Below the pieces are notes generated by a model. The model made no database searches. It had not been told where the DNA came from and saw only the letters and a program-made list of their open reading frames with translations. From NCBI GenBank assembly GCA_034423115.1, contig DAOUJD010000043.1:14090-78089 (forward strand): a stretch of 64,000 nucleotides of DNA, given 5' to 3'. This stretch comes from Bin87 sp034423115 (lineage in GTDB: Bacteria > Chloroflexota > Dehalococcoidia > Lucifugimonadales > UBA3495). Positions 28,476-37,163 of the stretch are shown in pieces. Within the stretch, counting starts at the first letter, position 1. Each line of letters opens with the position of its first letter. A program made the translations under genes and the position numbers.

Positions 28476-29276
28476 TCACTCGAGCAATTCGTAGACGCCA
28501 TAGACGACGACGGTTACGGCGCCTTCGCCGGCGGAAATTGGCGTGTCGAATGAGGCGGCGGCGCTCTGAGCGAATCCGCGTTCAAGTATGGGTCCGCCGC
28601 CGCCGATGGGGAACTCGCTGATTATCTTCAAGTCGCCGAGTTCGCGCTCGGAAAAGTCGGCCATCTGCTCGGCTTTTTCCTGCATGTTATCTGTGGCGGC
28701 TTCGCGGGCTTCCTTTTCCAGATCGCTGGTATCGGATATCACGAAGTTCAGGTTGTTGAAAACGAGGTGGTCGCCGCCGGCGGTGACGGCAGCGTCGATG
28801 ACCGTGCCCACCTCGTCGGTATCGCGGACGGTAACGTCCAGGCCGTTCTCGACGGTGTAGCCCTGCTGGTCCCGTCCGTCGGGGCCGTATTCATAATTGG
28901 GATGGATTCGGAAGTAGCTGGTGGCGATGTCGTCTGAATCGACGTAATTGTTGGTCAGTGCGGTGCGTACGGCGGTCATGGTAGTAGCAGCCGTATTGCG
29001 TGCCTCAACCACAGTATCAGCAGTTACGGAGACAGCCAACGACAGTTCCGCCAGATCGGGCGACGCGGTGGCTGAGCCATGTCCCGAGACCTGGACTATG
29101 TCGATTTGATCGTCGGTCAACAGGCTCTGGCCCTCTCCTGTGGATACAGCGGGGCCGTCGTCGCGGTCCGTGATGGCGGACACGGGGGGCAGGTTGAAGG
29201 CCCATGCAGCAATCAGCATCAGCAGGACGACGGCAATGGTGGGCAGGATGTATTTGGCGAGGTTTTGGTAGGGCAT
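28476..29276 (-). CDS. SIMPL-domain (DUF541) envelope protein
   Basis: The 266-residue protein has an N-terminal membrane anchor or signal (residues about 9-27). From 'IDIVQVSGHGSATASPDLAELSLAVSV' onward it is a typical SIMPL/DUF541 domain, ending 'AGEGAVTVVVYGVYEL'. Related proteins assemble into rings and are tied to oxidative or membrane stress (for example BP26), but the exact role is unknown. It probably faces the outside of the membrane. It shares the minus-strand run with dcd and the rib genes. Confidence 0.9.
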   Translation of the reverse strand: MPYQNLAKYILPTIAVVLLMLIAAWAFNLPPVSAITDRDDGPAVSTGEGQSLLTDDQIDIVQVSGHGSATASPDLAELSLAVSVTADTVVEARNTAATTMTAVRTALTNNYVDSDDIATSYFRIHPNYEYGPDGRDQQGYTVENGLDVTVRDTDEVGTVIDAAVTAGGDHLVFNNLNFVISDTSDLEKEAREAATDNMQEKAEQMADFSERELGDLKIISEFPIGGGGPILERGFAQSAAASFDTPISAGEGAVTVVVYGVYELLE

Positions 29277-29345
29277 TGAATCCTCCGTTTTATGTTGGAG
29301 ATGTTCGGTTATTGGGTATTTGGTCCATAGGAGCGAAGTGAGCGG

Positions 29346-30584
29346 TTATCCTTGGAAGTTCACGCGGCCGCCGAGGAGGGCGCGGGCCATGACGAATTTA
29401 TGGATCTCGGAGGTGCCGCCGCCGATGCGGGCGTGGCGCAGCATGTGGTACCAGTGGGGGATCGGCATGTCGAGGGTCTCGCCCATGCCGCCGAAAATCT
29501 GCATGATCTTGTCGATGCTGCGCCAACCCCATTCGCCGGCGGCGTACTTGACCATGGAGGCTTCTACGCGGACGTCCTCCCCAGCGTCGGCGCGGGCGGC
29601 GGTTTCGCGAGCGACGGACCGGAGGGCGATGATGTCCATGTATACGTCCGTAAGCATCCACTGGATGGCCTGTCGGTCCGCGATGGGGCGGCCGTAGGTT
29701 ACGCGTTCCTGGGACCAGTCGATGGCCATCTGGAGGGCGCGGGTCAAGATGCCCAGGGCCATGGCTCCGCGCAGGAGACGGTCGTGATGGACGAGCCATT
29801 GCTGCCCGAGGTTGAAGCCCTCTCCGACCTCTCCCAATACCTGGGTCGGTGGGACGCGGACGTTGTCCAGATGGATGTAGTGCTGCTGGGCCTTGGTGGG
29901 GACGATCCAGACGCGGATAGGCTCAAAGGTGACGCCGGGCGTGGGGTTGTCGATGATGAACATGGTGATGCCGCCACGCTGACGCTTGTCAGGGTCGGTG
30001 ACGGCCTGCACCAGGAGGAAATCGGCGGAGGCGGCGCCGGAGATGAACATCTTGGTACCGTTGAGGATCCAGTCGTCGCCGTCGCGGACGGCGCGGGTCT
30101 GCATCATGCCGCCGGGGTCGGACCCGGCTTCGGGTTCGGTCTGGCCGAACGAGTAGTAGAGGTCTCCGTTGATCGCGGGATACAGGTATTTCTGCTCCTG
30201 CTCGGGGGTGCAGGCGCCGATCATGAACATGGGGACGGGCGAGGTGGGAAGGTGCACGATGCTCTGGTGCACCTCTTCCTCCAGGACCAGGTGGCCGAGA
30301 GCACCCATGCCACCACCGCCGTATTCCTCGGGGACGAACGAGGTATAGATTCCGGTCTGCTTGGACAGGTTGTTCAAGCGTCCCCATTGGTCTTCCGACA
30401 AGGTGCCCAGAACGCCGGGCACGGTTTCCAAAACGCCGCGGGGTGCGCCGTTTTCCGGTTCGCCTTCTTGCGGGGGATGCGCCAGGTATCCCGGTTCGAG
30501 GGGGATGCATTCGTCGCGGACGATCTGGCGGACGGTGCTTTTTAGGGCATCCAGCACGGGGGGCAAACCGGTCTCTGTGGTCAT
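29346..30584 (-). CDS. Acyl-CoA dehydrogenase family flavoprotein
   Basis: The 412-residue protein shows the three acyl-CoA dehydrogenase domains: 'FVPEEYGGGGMGALGHLVLEEEV', the middle 'YSFGQTEPEAGSDPGGMMQTRAVRDGDDWILNGTKMFISGA', and the C-terminal helical domain with 'YGRPIADRQAIQWMLTDVYMD' and 'RIGGGTSEIHKFVMAR'. It would oxidise an acyl-CoA using FAD and pass electrons to ETF. At the site where many members have the catalytic Glu (Y-E-G-T) this one has G-G-G-T, so the base must lie elsewhere or the chemistry differs. The substrate is unknown. Confidence 0.92.
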   Translation of the reverse strand: MTTETGLPPVLDALKSTVRQIVRDECIPLEPGYLAHPPQEGEPENGAPRGVLETVPGVLGTLSEDQWGRLNNLSKQTGIYTSFVPEEYGGGGMGALGHLVLEEEVHQSIVHLPTSPVPMFMIGACTPEQEQKYLYPAINGDLYYSFGQTEPEAGSDPGGMMQTRAVRDGDDWILNGTKMFISGAASADFLLVQAVTDPDKRQRGGITMFIIDNPTPGVTFEPIRVWIVPTKAQQHYIHLDNVRVPPTQVLGEVGEGFNLGQQWLVHHDRLLRGAMALGILTRALQMAIDWSQERVTYGRPIADRQAIQWMLTDVYMDIIALRSVARETAARADAGEDVRVEASMVKYAAGEWGWRSIDKIMQIFGGMGETLDMPIPHWYHMLRHARIGGGTSEIHKFVMARALLGGRVNFQG

Positions 30585-30638
30585 CGTTACTCCGGGTTTG
30601 GTTTCAGGGATTGAATGTTTGGTTGATTGGGTGGGCCG

Positions 30639-30845
30639 TCAGTGGAACGGGCAGACGTATCGCAACGCCGCGAGGGCTGGGTCCTGGTCGTTGCCGGTGG
30701 CGAGGCGGGCGACGTATTCGCCCTCGGCGGTGTTTTTGGACGCCGCGGACGCATCGATCACCGAAAGGACAGAGTGGACACCGCCAAACACGATGGCGAC
30801 AGCGAACACGGCGACGATAAAAAAGCCGATGATTTTTTTGTCCAT
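30639..30845 (-). CDS. Small single-pass membrane protein, unknown
   Basis: The 68-residue product starts MDKKIIGFFIVAVFAVAIVFGGV, a lysine-led membrane helix of about 18 residues. A short outside part follows, ending 'ALRYVCPFH'. Nothing in it is recognisable. ATG 30845 has a modest AGG upstream, and a minus-strand TATAAT lies at plus-strand 30908-30913. It precedes the acyl-CoA dehydrogenase gene by 54 bases on the same strand and diverges from selA. It could be spurious, but the membrane helix and the promoter box favour a real gene. Confidence 0.5.
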   Translation of the reverse strand: MDKKIIGFFIVAVFAVAIVFGGVHSVLSVIDASAASKNTAEGEYVARLATGNDQDPALAALRYVCPFH

Positions 30846-30997
30846 GCTGGCGACCTGCCAAGGAGATTGCCGAAGTCGCGGGCGCTCGCGACCGGGGATT
30901 GGGTTCAATTATAGTCCATGGCCGGCGAACGTGCGCCAAGGGAACGCGATACCTCGCGCGCTTCGACCATACCTACTGCGTGCCTACTGATCGATGG

Positions 30998-32437
30998 GTG
31001 ATAGAATACACCGGACCAAACGAGAGATACTCCATCGGCCGATTGAACAGTCCCGTGACCAGCGAACTACTGCGCAACCTCCCAAGCGTTGATCGTGTCG
31101 TCAGCAGCGATATGCTGGTGGACGTGGTGTCCACTTATGGCCGCGACTGGGTGGTGGACCTGACGCGGGATGCGGTTGACGAGGCGCGTAGGACGATTCT
31201 GGCCGGTGGGGATTGTGGGTCACTGGACGATATCGCGGAGACCGTCCGGCGGACGATTGACGACCTGGTCGCGCCCTCGCCGAGACCGTTGATAAACGCG
31301 ACCGGTGTGGTCATTCATACCAACCTGGGACGGGCGCCGCTGAGCAAAGCAGCGCTGGCCGCCGCCGACGCGGTAGCCCGGGGATACTCCGACCTGGAGA
31401 TCGACCTGGAGACGGGCCGAAGGGGGTCGCGACAAGCGCATCTGCAATCGCTGCTGGGGCAGATCACCGGGGCGGAGGCTGCCTTGGTGGTCAACAACAA
31501 CGCGTCCGCGCTGCTGCTTGGGTTGTCGGCACTGGCGGCAGGGCGCGAGGTCATCGTGGCTCGGGGCGAAGCGGTGGAAATCGGCGGCGGTTTTCGCATT
31601 CCGGACGTGCTGCGGCAGAGTGGATGTACGCTGGTGGACGTGGGGACGACCAACCGGACCTACGTGCGGGACTACGCCGACGCGGTTACTGACGCCACGG
31701 CGGCTTTCCTGAAAGCGCACGCCAGCAACTTCCGGGTGGAGGGATTCACCGCCTCGGTGGACGAACGCGAGTTGGTGGGACTGGGAGAACGTATGGGCGT
31801 ACCGGTCCTGCACGACGTGGGATCGGGAGCGTTGTTGCCTACGGAGAGGTATGGGCTAGTGCACGAGCCGATGCCGCAGGAAGCTATAACCGCTGGGACC
31901 GGGCTGGTCTTCTTCTCCGGCGACAAACTGCTGGGCGGCCCGCAAGCGGGGATCGTCGTGGGCGACCTGGAATTGGTGCAAAAGCTAGAAAGACATCCAC
32001 TGGCGCGAGCGGTGCGCATCGACAAGATGAGCCTGGCCAGCCTGACGGCTACGCTGACGCATTATCTGAGCGGCACCGCCGAGTCCGAGGTGCCGGTTTG
32101 GCGGATGATCTCTGCCAGCTCGGACCAGATCAAGGCGCGGGCGGAGCGTTGGCGCGTCGCCATCGACGGGTCGTTGGGGTTCAAGGTTGACGTAACGCCG
32201 GCGCGTTCGGCCATCGGAGGGGGCAGCCTGCCGGGGGAGACGTTGGACTCGTGGGCGCTGTCAATTGCGGCTGAGGCCGGTGGGCCGAGCCCGGAGGCGT
32301 TGCTGAGCAGGCTGCGCGGGCGTTCGACTCCAGTGATCGCCCGGATTGAGGATGATGCCGTACGGCTGGATCCAAGAACGGTGTTGCCGGAGCAGGACGA
32401 CGATACGGTGCGAGCCCTGGCAGAAACCTTGGTGTAA
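30998..32437 (+). CDS. selA: L-seryl-tRNA(Sec) selenium transferase
   Basis: The product (about 479 residues) is a full SelA. The N-terminal 'LRNLPSVDRVVSS' is typical. It continues with 'INATGVVIHTNLGRAPLS', 'YSDLEIDLETGRRGSRQAHL', 'VVNNNASALLLGLSALAAGREVIVARGEAVEIGGGFRIPDVLRQSG', and 'FFSGDKLLGGPQAGIVVG', whose Lys holds pyridoxal phosphate. SelA converts Ser-tRNA(Sec) to Sec-tRNA(Sec) with selenophosphate, so the host should decode UGA as selenocysteine. GTG 30998 is a tentative start; the open frame extends further upstream without family support. selB, selC and selD are not in the window. Three genes follow on the same strand at short spacing. Confidence 0.95.
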   Translation: MIEYTGPNERYSIGRLNSPVTSELLRNLPSVDRVVSSDMLVDVVSTYGRDWVVDLTRDAVDEARRTILAGGDCGSLDDIAETVRRTIDDLVAPSPRPLINATGVVIHTNLGRAPLSKAALAAADAVARGYSDLEIDLETGRRGSRQAHLQSLLGQITGAEAALVVNNNASALLLGLSALAAGREVIVARGEAVEIGGGFRIPDVLRQSGCTLVDVGTTNRTYVRDYADAVTDATAAFLKAHASNFRVEGFTASVDERELVGLGERMGVPVLHDVGSGALLPTERYGLVHEPMPQEAITAGTGLVFFSGDKLLGGPQAGIVVGDLELVQKLERHPLARAVRIDKMSLASLTATLTHYLSGTAESEVPVWRMISASSDQIKARAERWRVAIDGSLGFKVDVTPARSAIGGGSLPGETLDSWALSIAAEAGGPSPEALLSRLRGRSTPVIARIEDDAVRLDPRTVLPEQDDDTVRALAETLV

Positions 32438-32479
32438 GTTTCGATACCTGAATGACTCTGCGAGATAACGGGTGACAAC

Positions 32480-33235
32480 GTGACGGACTATTTGTTGGTG
32501 CACGGCGCGGGACAGGGCGCCTGGAGTTGGGGCAAGGTATGGGGTCAAATGACCGCGCCGGTGGAGCATCCACCCACGTTGTACCGCCAGAGACAGGCGG
32601 TGCGCGTGCGTGCGGTGGACCTACCGGGTCAGGGTTCTGACGCGGCCCTGGACGCAGGGCTAGTTGACATGTCCGAAGGTATACGCGCCATCACCAATGT
32701 GGTGGAACGGGAAGGATTTACGGATTACGTTATCGCCGCTCATGAACTGGGAGGAACCGTAGCGCTGCAAGCGTTGAGCGAACTCGAACCAGCGCCAAAG
32801 CGCCTGGTGCTGGTGGCGGGAATCGTTCCATCGAACCGGGGGGCTGCGGTCGCGGCCTATCCGACCCCGTTGCGTGCCGCGATCGCGCTGTGCAAAACCA
32901 TGAGTACGCTTACCGCCAAGGACTTACAAGTCCCCAGAAGCTTGGTCAGCAAGTACACCTGCAACGGTCTGGAACCGATGCAGCAGGTTGAGACGGTGGG
33001 ATATCTAGGGCCGCTGCCTCTACGCATGCTCACGCAATTGGTTTCCATTGACTTCGAGAACCTGCCATGCCCCGTTACGTACGTGGTGCTGGGGAATGAC
33101 CGGCTTATTGCGCCCGGTCGACAGAGAGCGATGGCCGCTCGCATCCCCGGCGCGACCGTGATCGATCTTGATGCCGGGCACCAGGCGGCCACTCAAAAGC
33201 CGAGGGAATTGGCCGACCTGCTGCTGGCCGTTTAA
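32480..33235 (+). CDS. Alpha/beta-hydrolase-fold protein lacking the Ser nucleophile
   Basis: The 251-residue protein opens 'DYLLVHGAGQGAWSWGKVW' and ends with 'VIDLDAGHQAATQKP', giving the oxyanion segment and the likely catalytic His of the alpha/beta hydrolase fold. The nucleophile elbow G-x-S-x-G reads A-H-E-L-G: Ser is replaced by Glu (codon GAA). Residues about 23-38 form an insert with several Pro and Arg. It lies 42 bases after selA and overlaps the EndoQ-like gene by one base, so it belongs to that transcript. Activity cannot be predicted. It is distantly related to the protein at 10069-10806. Confidence 0.75.
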   Translation: MTDYLLVHGAGQGAWSWGKVWGQMTAPVEHPPTLYRQRQAVRVRAVDLPGQGSDAALDAGLVDMSEGIRAITNVVEREGFTDYVIAAHELGGTVALQALSELEPAPKRLVLVAGIVPSNRGAAVAAYPTPLRAAIALCKTMSTLTAKDLQVPRSLVSKYTCNGLEPMQQVETVGYLGPLPLRMLTQLVSIDFENLPCPVTYVVLGNDRLIAPGRQRAMAARIPGATVIDLDAGHQAATQKPRELADLLLAV

Positions 33236-34494
33236 TGCCGACGCGGCCAGACTCGTCGGCGTCGTTCGTCGCCGACCTGCACATCCACTCGCGGTACGCT
33301 TTCGCCTGCAGCAGATCGCTTTCGCTGGACATGCTGAGCGGTTGGGCGAAACGCAAGGGGATCGACCTTTTAGCCACGGGGGATTTCACGCATCCGCTGT
33401 GGGCCGAGGAGTTGCGGTCGGATCTCCGTGCCGAACAGAACGGGCTGTACAGTTACGGCGGCGTGCATTTCGTTCCGGGTACGGAGATAAGCTGCGTTTA
33501 CAAACAGGGTGGACGGACGCGTCGTATTCACATGCTGGTGATGATGCCCACCCTGGATGCGGCGAGTGACCTGACAGTTCGGCTGGCGGACCACGGGAAG
33601 TTAGCCAACGATGGCCGGCCTACGGTGAGTCTTTCAGCCCGGGACCTCCTTGAAATGGCTTTGGAGTGTCATCACCATGCGATAGTGATTCCTGCGCACG
33701 CGTGGACGCCGTGGTACGGGGTTTACGGATCCAAGGGTGGCTTCGACAGCCTGGAGGAGTGTTTCGGAGATTTGGCACCGTGGATTATGGCGGTGGAGAG
33801 CGGACTGTCGTCAGACCCGGGGATGAACCGAATGGTCGCGGAATTGGATGGCAGGAGCGTCGTGTCATTTTCGGACGCACATTCGCCGGCGCGGTTGGGA
33901 CGGGAAATGACCGCTCTCACGGGAGAGTTGTCGTGGGACGGCCTGTTAGAGTCGTTGCGGAACTCGGGCGTGGATTACACGGTGGAGTTCTATCCGGAAG
34001 AGGGCAAATACCACTACAGCGGGCACCGGAAATGCGGGGTGATTTACGGGCCGGAGGATGAGGCGAAATACGGTACATCCTGTCCGGTCTGTGGCCGCCC
34101 GCTGACGTTGGGGGTGCTGCATCGGATCACAGAGGTGTCCCACGGTCCGGTGGACACGACCATGACAGTTGGCGCGGACGGATGGATACGGTCAGAGGGC
34201 CGGCATCCGCCATACGCTCGGTTGGTACCGCTGCAGGAGATCGTTGCCGCCACGATGAACGTCGGGGTCAACGCACGGCGGGTAGCAAGGGAGTACAATA
34301 GGCTGACCGACCATTTCGGCAGCGAACTTGCCGTACTGCTCTACGCTTCCGAGAGAGATCTGCTTCCGGTGGCGGGCGAAACCGTGACGCGGGCGATATT
34401 GGACGCCAGGGCAGGGCATGTCTCGGTCGATCCCGGTTATGATGGGGTGTACGGGTCGGTCAAGTTGACCAGCGCCGATAACCGCAAAACCTAA
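33235..34494 (+). CDS. PHP-domain endonuclease Q-like protein
   Basis: The 419-residue protein begins with a PHP metal-dependent domain: 'VADLHIHSRYAFACSRSLSLDML' (His-x-His), 'GIDLLATGDFTHP', 'FVPGTEISCVYK', 'IPAHAWTPWYGVYGSKGGFDSLEECFGD' and 'SFSDAHSP'. A zinc-finger-like block follows ('HRKCGVIY...TSCPVCGRPLTLGVLHRI'). This is the layout of endonuclease Q, which nicks DNA 5' of deaminated bases such as uracil and hypoxanthine. EndoQ was described in Thermococcales and some bacteria. DNA repair is the likely role, by inference. The ATG overlaps the stop of the hydrolase gene (TAATG). Confidence 0.85.
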   Translation: MPTRPDSSASFVADLHIHSRYAFACSRSLSLDMLSGWAKRKGIDLLATGDFTHPLWAEELRSDLRAEQNGLYSYGGVHFVPGTEISCVYKQGGRTRRIHMLVMMPTLDAASDLTVRLADHGKLANDGRPTVSLSARDLLEMALECHHHAIVIPAHAWTPWYGVYGSKGGFDSLEECFGDLAPWIMAVESGLSSDPGMNRMVAELDGRSVVSFSDAHSPARLGREMTALTGELSWDGLLESLRNSGVDYTVEFYPEEGKYHYSGHRKCGVIYGPEDEAKYGTSCPVCGRPLTLGVLHRITEVSHGPVDTTMTVGADGWIRSEGRHPPYARLVPLQEIVAATMNVGVNARRVAREYNRLTDHFGSELAVLLYASERDLLPVAGETVTRAILDARAGHVSVDPGYDGVYGSVKLTSADNRKT

Positions 34495-34517
34495 ACCAAG
34501 TATTGAGACCGAACGCC

Positions 34518-35168
34518 ATGGACGTTGCACTGCGCCGGATGCGCTCCGAAGACATCACGCAGGTAATCGAGATCGAACACGAGGCTTTTTCGCCGGGGTG
34601 GGTGGGCACCCAGTTTCGGCGAGAACTGAACAGCAGGCACTGTCGTTTCATAGTCGCGTATCTCACGAACGGTGAAGAACACGACGTGGCGGAGGAACGG
34701 TTCGAAGCCGATGTAAAGGCCGACGCATCGATGTGGGGCCGGATGGTGCGGGGGGTCAAGTCGGTTTTCGGGGCAGGGGGCGACGCGGGATCGGATGCCA
34801 TCGCCGGTTACGTGGGGATCTGGTTCCAGGGCGACCAAGCGCATATTACCGAGATCGCAGTGCGCGAATCGCTAAGGGGGCGAGGAATCGGCGAGTTGCT
34901 GCTGATTGGCACGGTGCGGGCGGCGTACGAGCAGGGGCTGGAGGAAGTCACGCTGGAAGCGCGGGTCTCCAATTTCGTGGCTCAGCGTTTGTACGACAAG
35001 TACGGGTTCAACGAAGTCGGGATCCGCAAGAACTACTACGCCGACAACAGGGAGGATGCGGTGATCATGACCACCGACCGCATCCACACGAACGCCTATC
35101 GCCAGAAATTCACGGGTTTACAGGACCGATTTTTTGAGCGGTACGGGGACGTGGCGATAGAAATTTAG
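34518..35168 (+). CDS. GNAT acetyltransferase, RimI-like, with an insert
   Basis: The protein of about 216 residues has a RimI-like start ('LRRMRSEDITQVIEIEHEAFSPGWVGTQFRREL') and the acetyl-CoA-binding 'ITEIAVRESLRGRGIGELLLIGTVRAAYEQG', then 'LEARVSNFVAQRLYDKYGFNEVGIRKNYYADNREDAVIM', as in ribosomal-protein-alanine acetyltransferases. About 45 residues ('HDVAEERFEADVKADASMW...GAGGDAGSD') are inserted between strands where RimI is compact. It is 23 bases after the EndoQ-like gene. The ATG was chosen over an in-frame TTG at 34503; no clear ribosome site is seen. The acetylated target is unknown. Confidence 0.87.
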   Translation: MDVALRRMRSEDITQVIEIEHEAFSPGWVGTQFRRELNSRHCRFIVAYLTNGEEHDVAEERFEADVKADASMWGRMVRGVKSVFGAGGDAGSDAIAGYVGIWFQGDQAHITEIAVRESLRGRGIGELLLIGTVRAAYEQGLEEVTLEARVSNFVAQRLYDKYGFNEVGIRKNYYADNREDAVIMTTDRIHTNAYRQKFTGLQDRFFERYGDVAIEI

Positions 35169-35232
35169 GCCCCCGCCGGAAATTTCCATGAGGGCCGCCC
35201 TTGAGGTAGTTTTCCGAGCGCTCCGTTGATCC

Positions 35233-36144
35233 TTACCGGCCGCGGAGCTTGGGGTCAAGAGCGTCTCGGAGGGCGTCGCCGAGCAGGTTGAACGACAGTA
35301 CCGTAATTGAGATGGCGAGCCCGGGAAACACCACGAGCCACCAGATGGGTTTGTAGGTGTTGGCGATGACGCCGCCGAGCATGTTGCCCCAGCTTGGAGT
35401 GGGGGGTGTGATGCCCACCCCAAGGAATCCCAGGGACGCCTCGATGACGATGGCCGCGCCGAGATGGGCCGTGGCGAGTACGACGTAGGCGGCGAAACAC
35501 TGCGGCGCTATGTGCTTGGCCATGATGCGGAAGTTAGACGCTCCCATAGCGCGGGCGGCGTCCACGTAGGCAAGTTCCTTCACCGACAAGGCGACGGAGC
35601 GAACGACCCTGACGCCGTAGGGCAATCGCGTTACCGCGATGGCGATGATGACGGTCCAGATGCCCCCACCGAGAGCGACCAAGAGGACCATAGCCAGGAC
35701 CAGCGCGGGGAATGACATAACGATTTCGACGATGCGCTGGCTGATGATATCGAAGCGGCCGCCGAGGAACGCGCTGGCAACGCCCCAGAGCGCGCCTATG
35801 GTGGACCCCAGCAACACGGACAACACCGAAACCTGAAGGGAGACACGGCCGCCGTAGATGATGCGGCTAAGGATGTCGCGGCCCTCATAATCGGTGCCCA
35901 ACCAATACTGAGCAGAGGGAGCGGCGCCGAGTTGCAAAAAATCAACAAACAGGGGATCGTGCGGCGAGAACAACCCAGCGAAGGCAGCAAGTATAGATAT
36001 GACTACCAGGAGGAATCCGCCCACAGCCCCGACCGGATACCGACGGCAGAACGTAACCACAGCAACTGCGGCGCTCTGTGTGCGCTCCGACAAGGTTGCG
36101 CTGGGGGCTGCCAACTGAGCTTGCAAATCTGCTTGACCAGCCAT
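35233..36144 (-). CDS. Oligopeptide-type ABC transporter permease (DppC/OppC)
   Basis: The 303-residue membrane protein has an N-terminal 'VGAVGGFLLVVISILAAFAGLFSPHDP', the OppC N-terminal domain. The DppC core follows: 'WLGTDYEGRDILSRIIYGGRVSLQVS', the EAA loop 'KELAYVDAARAMGASNFRIMAKHIAPQ', and the tail 'LFNLLGDALRDALDPKLRGR' as 'SFNLLGDALRDALDPKLRGR'. It forms the pore with the DppB-type protein encoded just upstream on the same strand. No ATPase subunits lie in the cluster, so they must be elsewhere or shared. Confidence 0.95.
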   Translation of the reverse strand: MAGQADLQAQLAAPSATLSERTQSAAVAVVTFCRRYPVGAVGGFLLVVISILAAFAGLFSPHDPLFVDFLQLGAAPSAQYWLGTDYEGRDILSRIIYGGRVSLQVSVLSVLLGSTIGALWGVASAFLGGRFDIISQRIVEIVMSFPALVLAMVLLVALGGGIWTVIIAIAVTRLPYGVRVVRSVALSVKELAYVDAARAMGASNFRIMAKHIAPQCFAAYVVLATAHLGAAIVIEASLGFLGVGITPPTPSWGNMLGGVIANTYKPIWWLVVFPGLAISITVLSFNLLGDALRDALDPKLRGR

Positions 36145-36200
36145 GGGTTGTTCCCTTTGAACCGCCCCAATGGGGCAACGGATGGATGACGGATCCTAGG

Positions 36201-37160
36201 TCAGTCGTAGCGAATCCTCGGGTCGAGGACTGCATACATGACGTCGATGGACAGGTTGACCAGCACGAAGATGATGCCGTAGAGGAGGACCAGATTCTGG
36301 ACGACCACGAAATCGCGCTCGGTGAACGCCTGGACGAGAGCCGTACCCAATCCCGGGACCGTGAACGCGGTTTCAACGGCCACCGAGCCGCCTAGCAGCA
36401 GGCCGAACAGCACGCCCGACAGCGTCAAGACGGGCAGCAGGGCGTTGCGAAGGGCATGACGCAACACGACCAAACGCTCCGGCAAACCCTTGGCCCGGGC
36501 AGTCCGAACGTAGTCATCGCGTATGACTTCGAGGAGGGTGGTGCGAGCCATACGCGCGATGTAAGCGGATGTTGCCAAGCCCAAGACGATGCCGGGGGCG
36601 ATTACGATTTGCAAGTTGGTAAGCGGGTCTTCCCAAATTTGGATGATCCCAAGTGGAGGTCGGTAATTGAACGCCAGCAGGGATACCACTACCACCAGGA
36701 TGGCGACCCAGAAACTGGGCACCGCAAGGAAGATGATGGTGAGGAATCTTGAAACGTAATCCGCTACGCTGTTCTGCTTGATGGCTCCCAAGATGCCGAC
36801 AGGGAGGCCGATGATCCAGGAAACAAGCACGGCGACGATAGCGATTTCAGCCGTGAGTGGTCCACGGCGAATGATCAACTCGGATACAGAGTCACCGCGC
36901 CAGAAGGATTCACCCATCTTGCCGGTGAAAACGTCCTTCATCCAGTCGGCGTATTGGATGTAGAGGGGGCGGTCGATGCCCAACTGCCGCTTGATCTCGG
37001 CGATGTCCGCAGCGGTCAGGTTCTCGCGGCCCCCCTCGCCGTATAGGATGGCGAGAGGGTCGCCCGGCAAGATGCGCAGCGCCAAAAATATGATAATGGT
37101 GATGCCGATCAGGCCGGGCAACGAGTAGAGCAGCCGTCGCCCGATGTATTTCAGCAGCAT
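36201..37160 (-). CDS. Oligopeptide-type ABC transporter permease (DppB/OppB)
   Basis: The 319-residue protein starts 'MLLKYIGRRLLYSLPGLIGITIIIFLALRILPGDP', the family opening, with a periplasmic-side 'RQLGIDRPLYIQYADWM'. It has the EAA loop 'RARGLP'-type 'RTARAKGLPERLVVLRHALRNALLPVLT' and ends 'VNLSIDVMYAVLDPRIRYD'. It pairs with the DppC-type permease 56 bases downstream. The substrate-binding lipoprotein gene ends three bases upstream. Confidence 0.95.
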   Translation of the reverse strand: MLLKYIGRRLLYSLPGLIGITIIIFLALRILPGDPLAILYGEGGRENLTAADIAEIKRQLGIDRPLYIQYADWMKDVFTGKMGESFWRGDSVSELIIRRGPLTAEIAIVAVLVSWIIGLPVGILGAIKQNSVADYVSRFLTIIFLAVPSFWVAILVVVVSLLAFNYRPPLGIIQIWEDPLTNLQIVIAPGIVLGLATSAYIARMARTTLLEVIRDDYVRTARAKGLPERLVVLRHALRNALLPVLTLSGVLFGLLLGGSVAVETAFTVPGLGTALVQAFTERDFVVVQNLVLLYGIIFVLVNLSIDVMYAVLDPRIRYD

Positions 37161-37163
37161 CGC

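Noticed and set aside
24186..29276. FMN riboswitch controlling the riboflavin genes
   Set aside because: No conserved FMN-aptamer blocks were found in the gaps before ribD, ribE, ribB, ribBA, dcd or the SIMPL gene.
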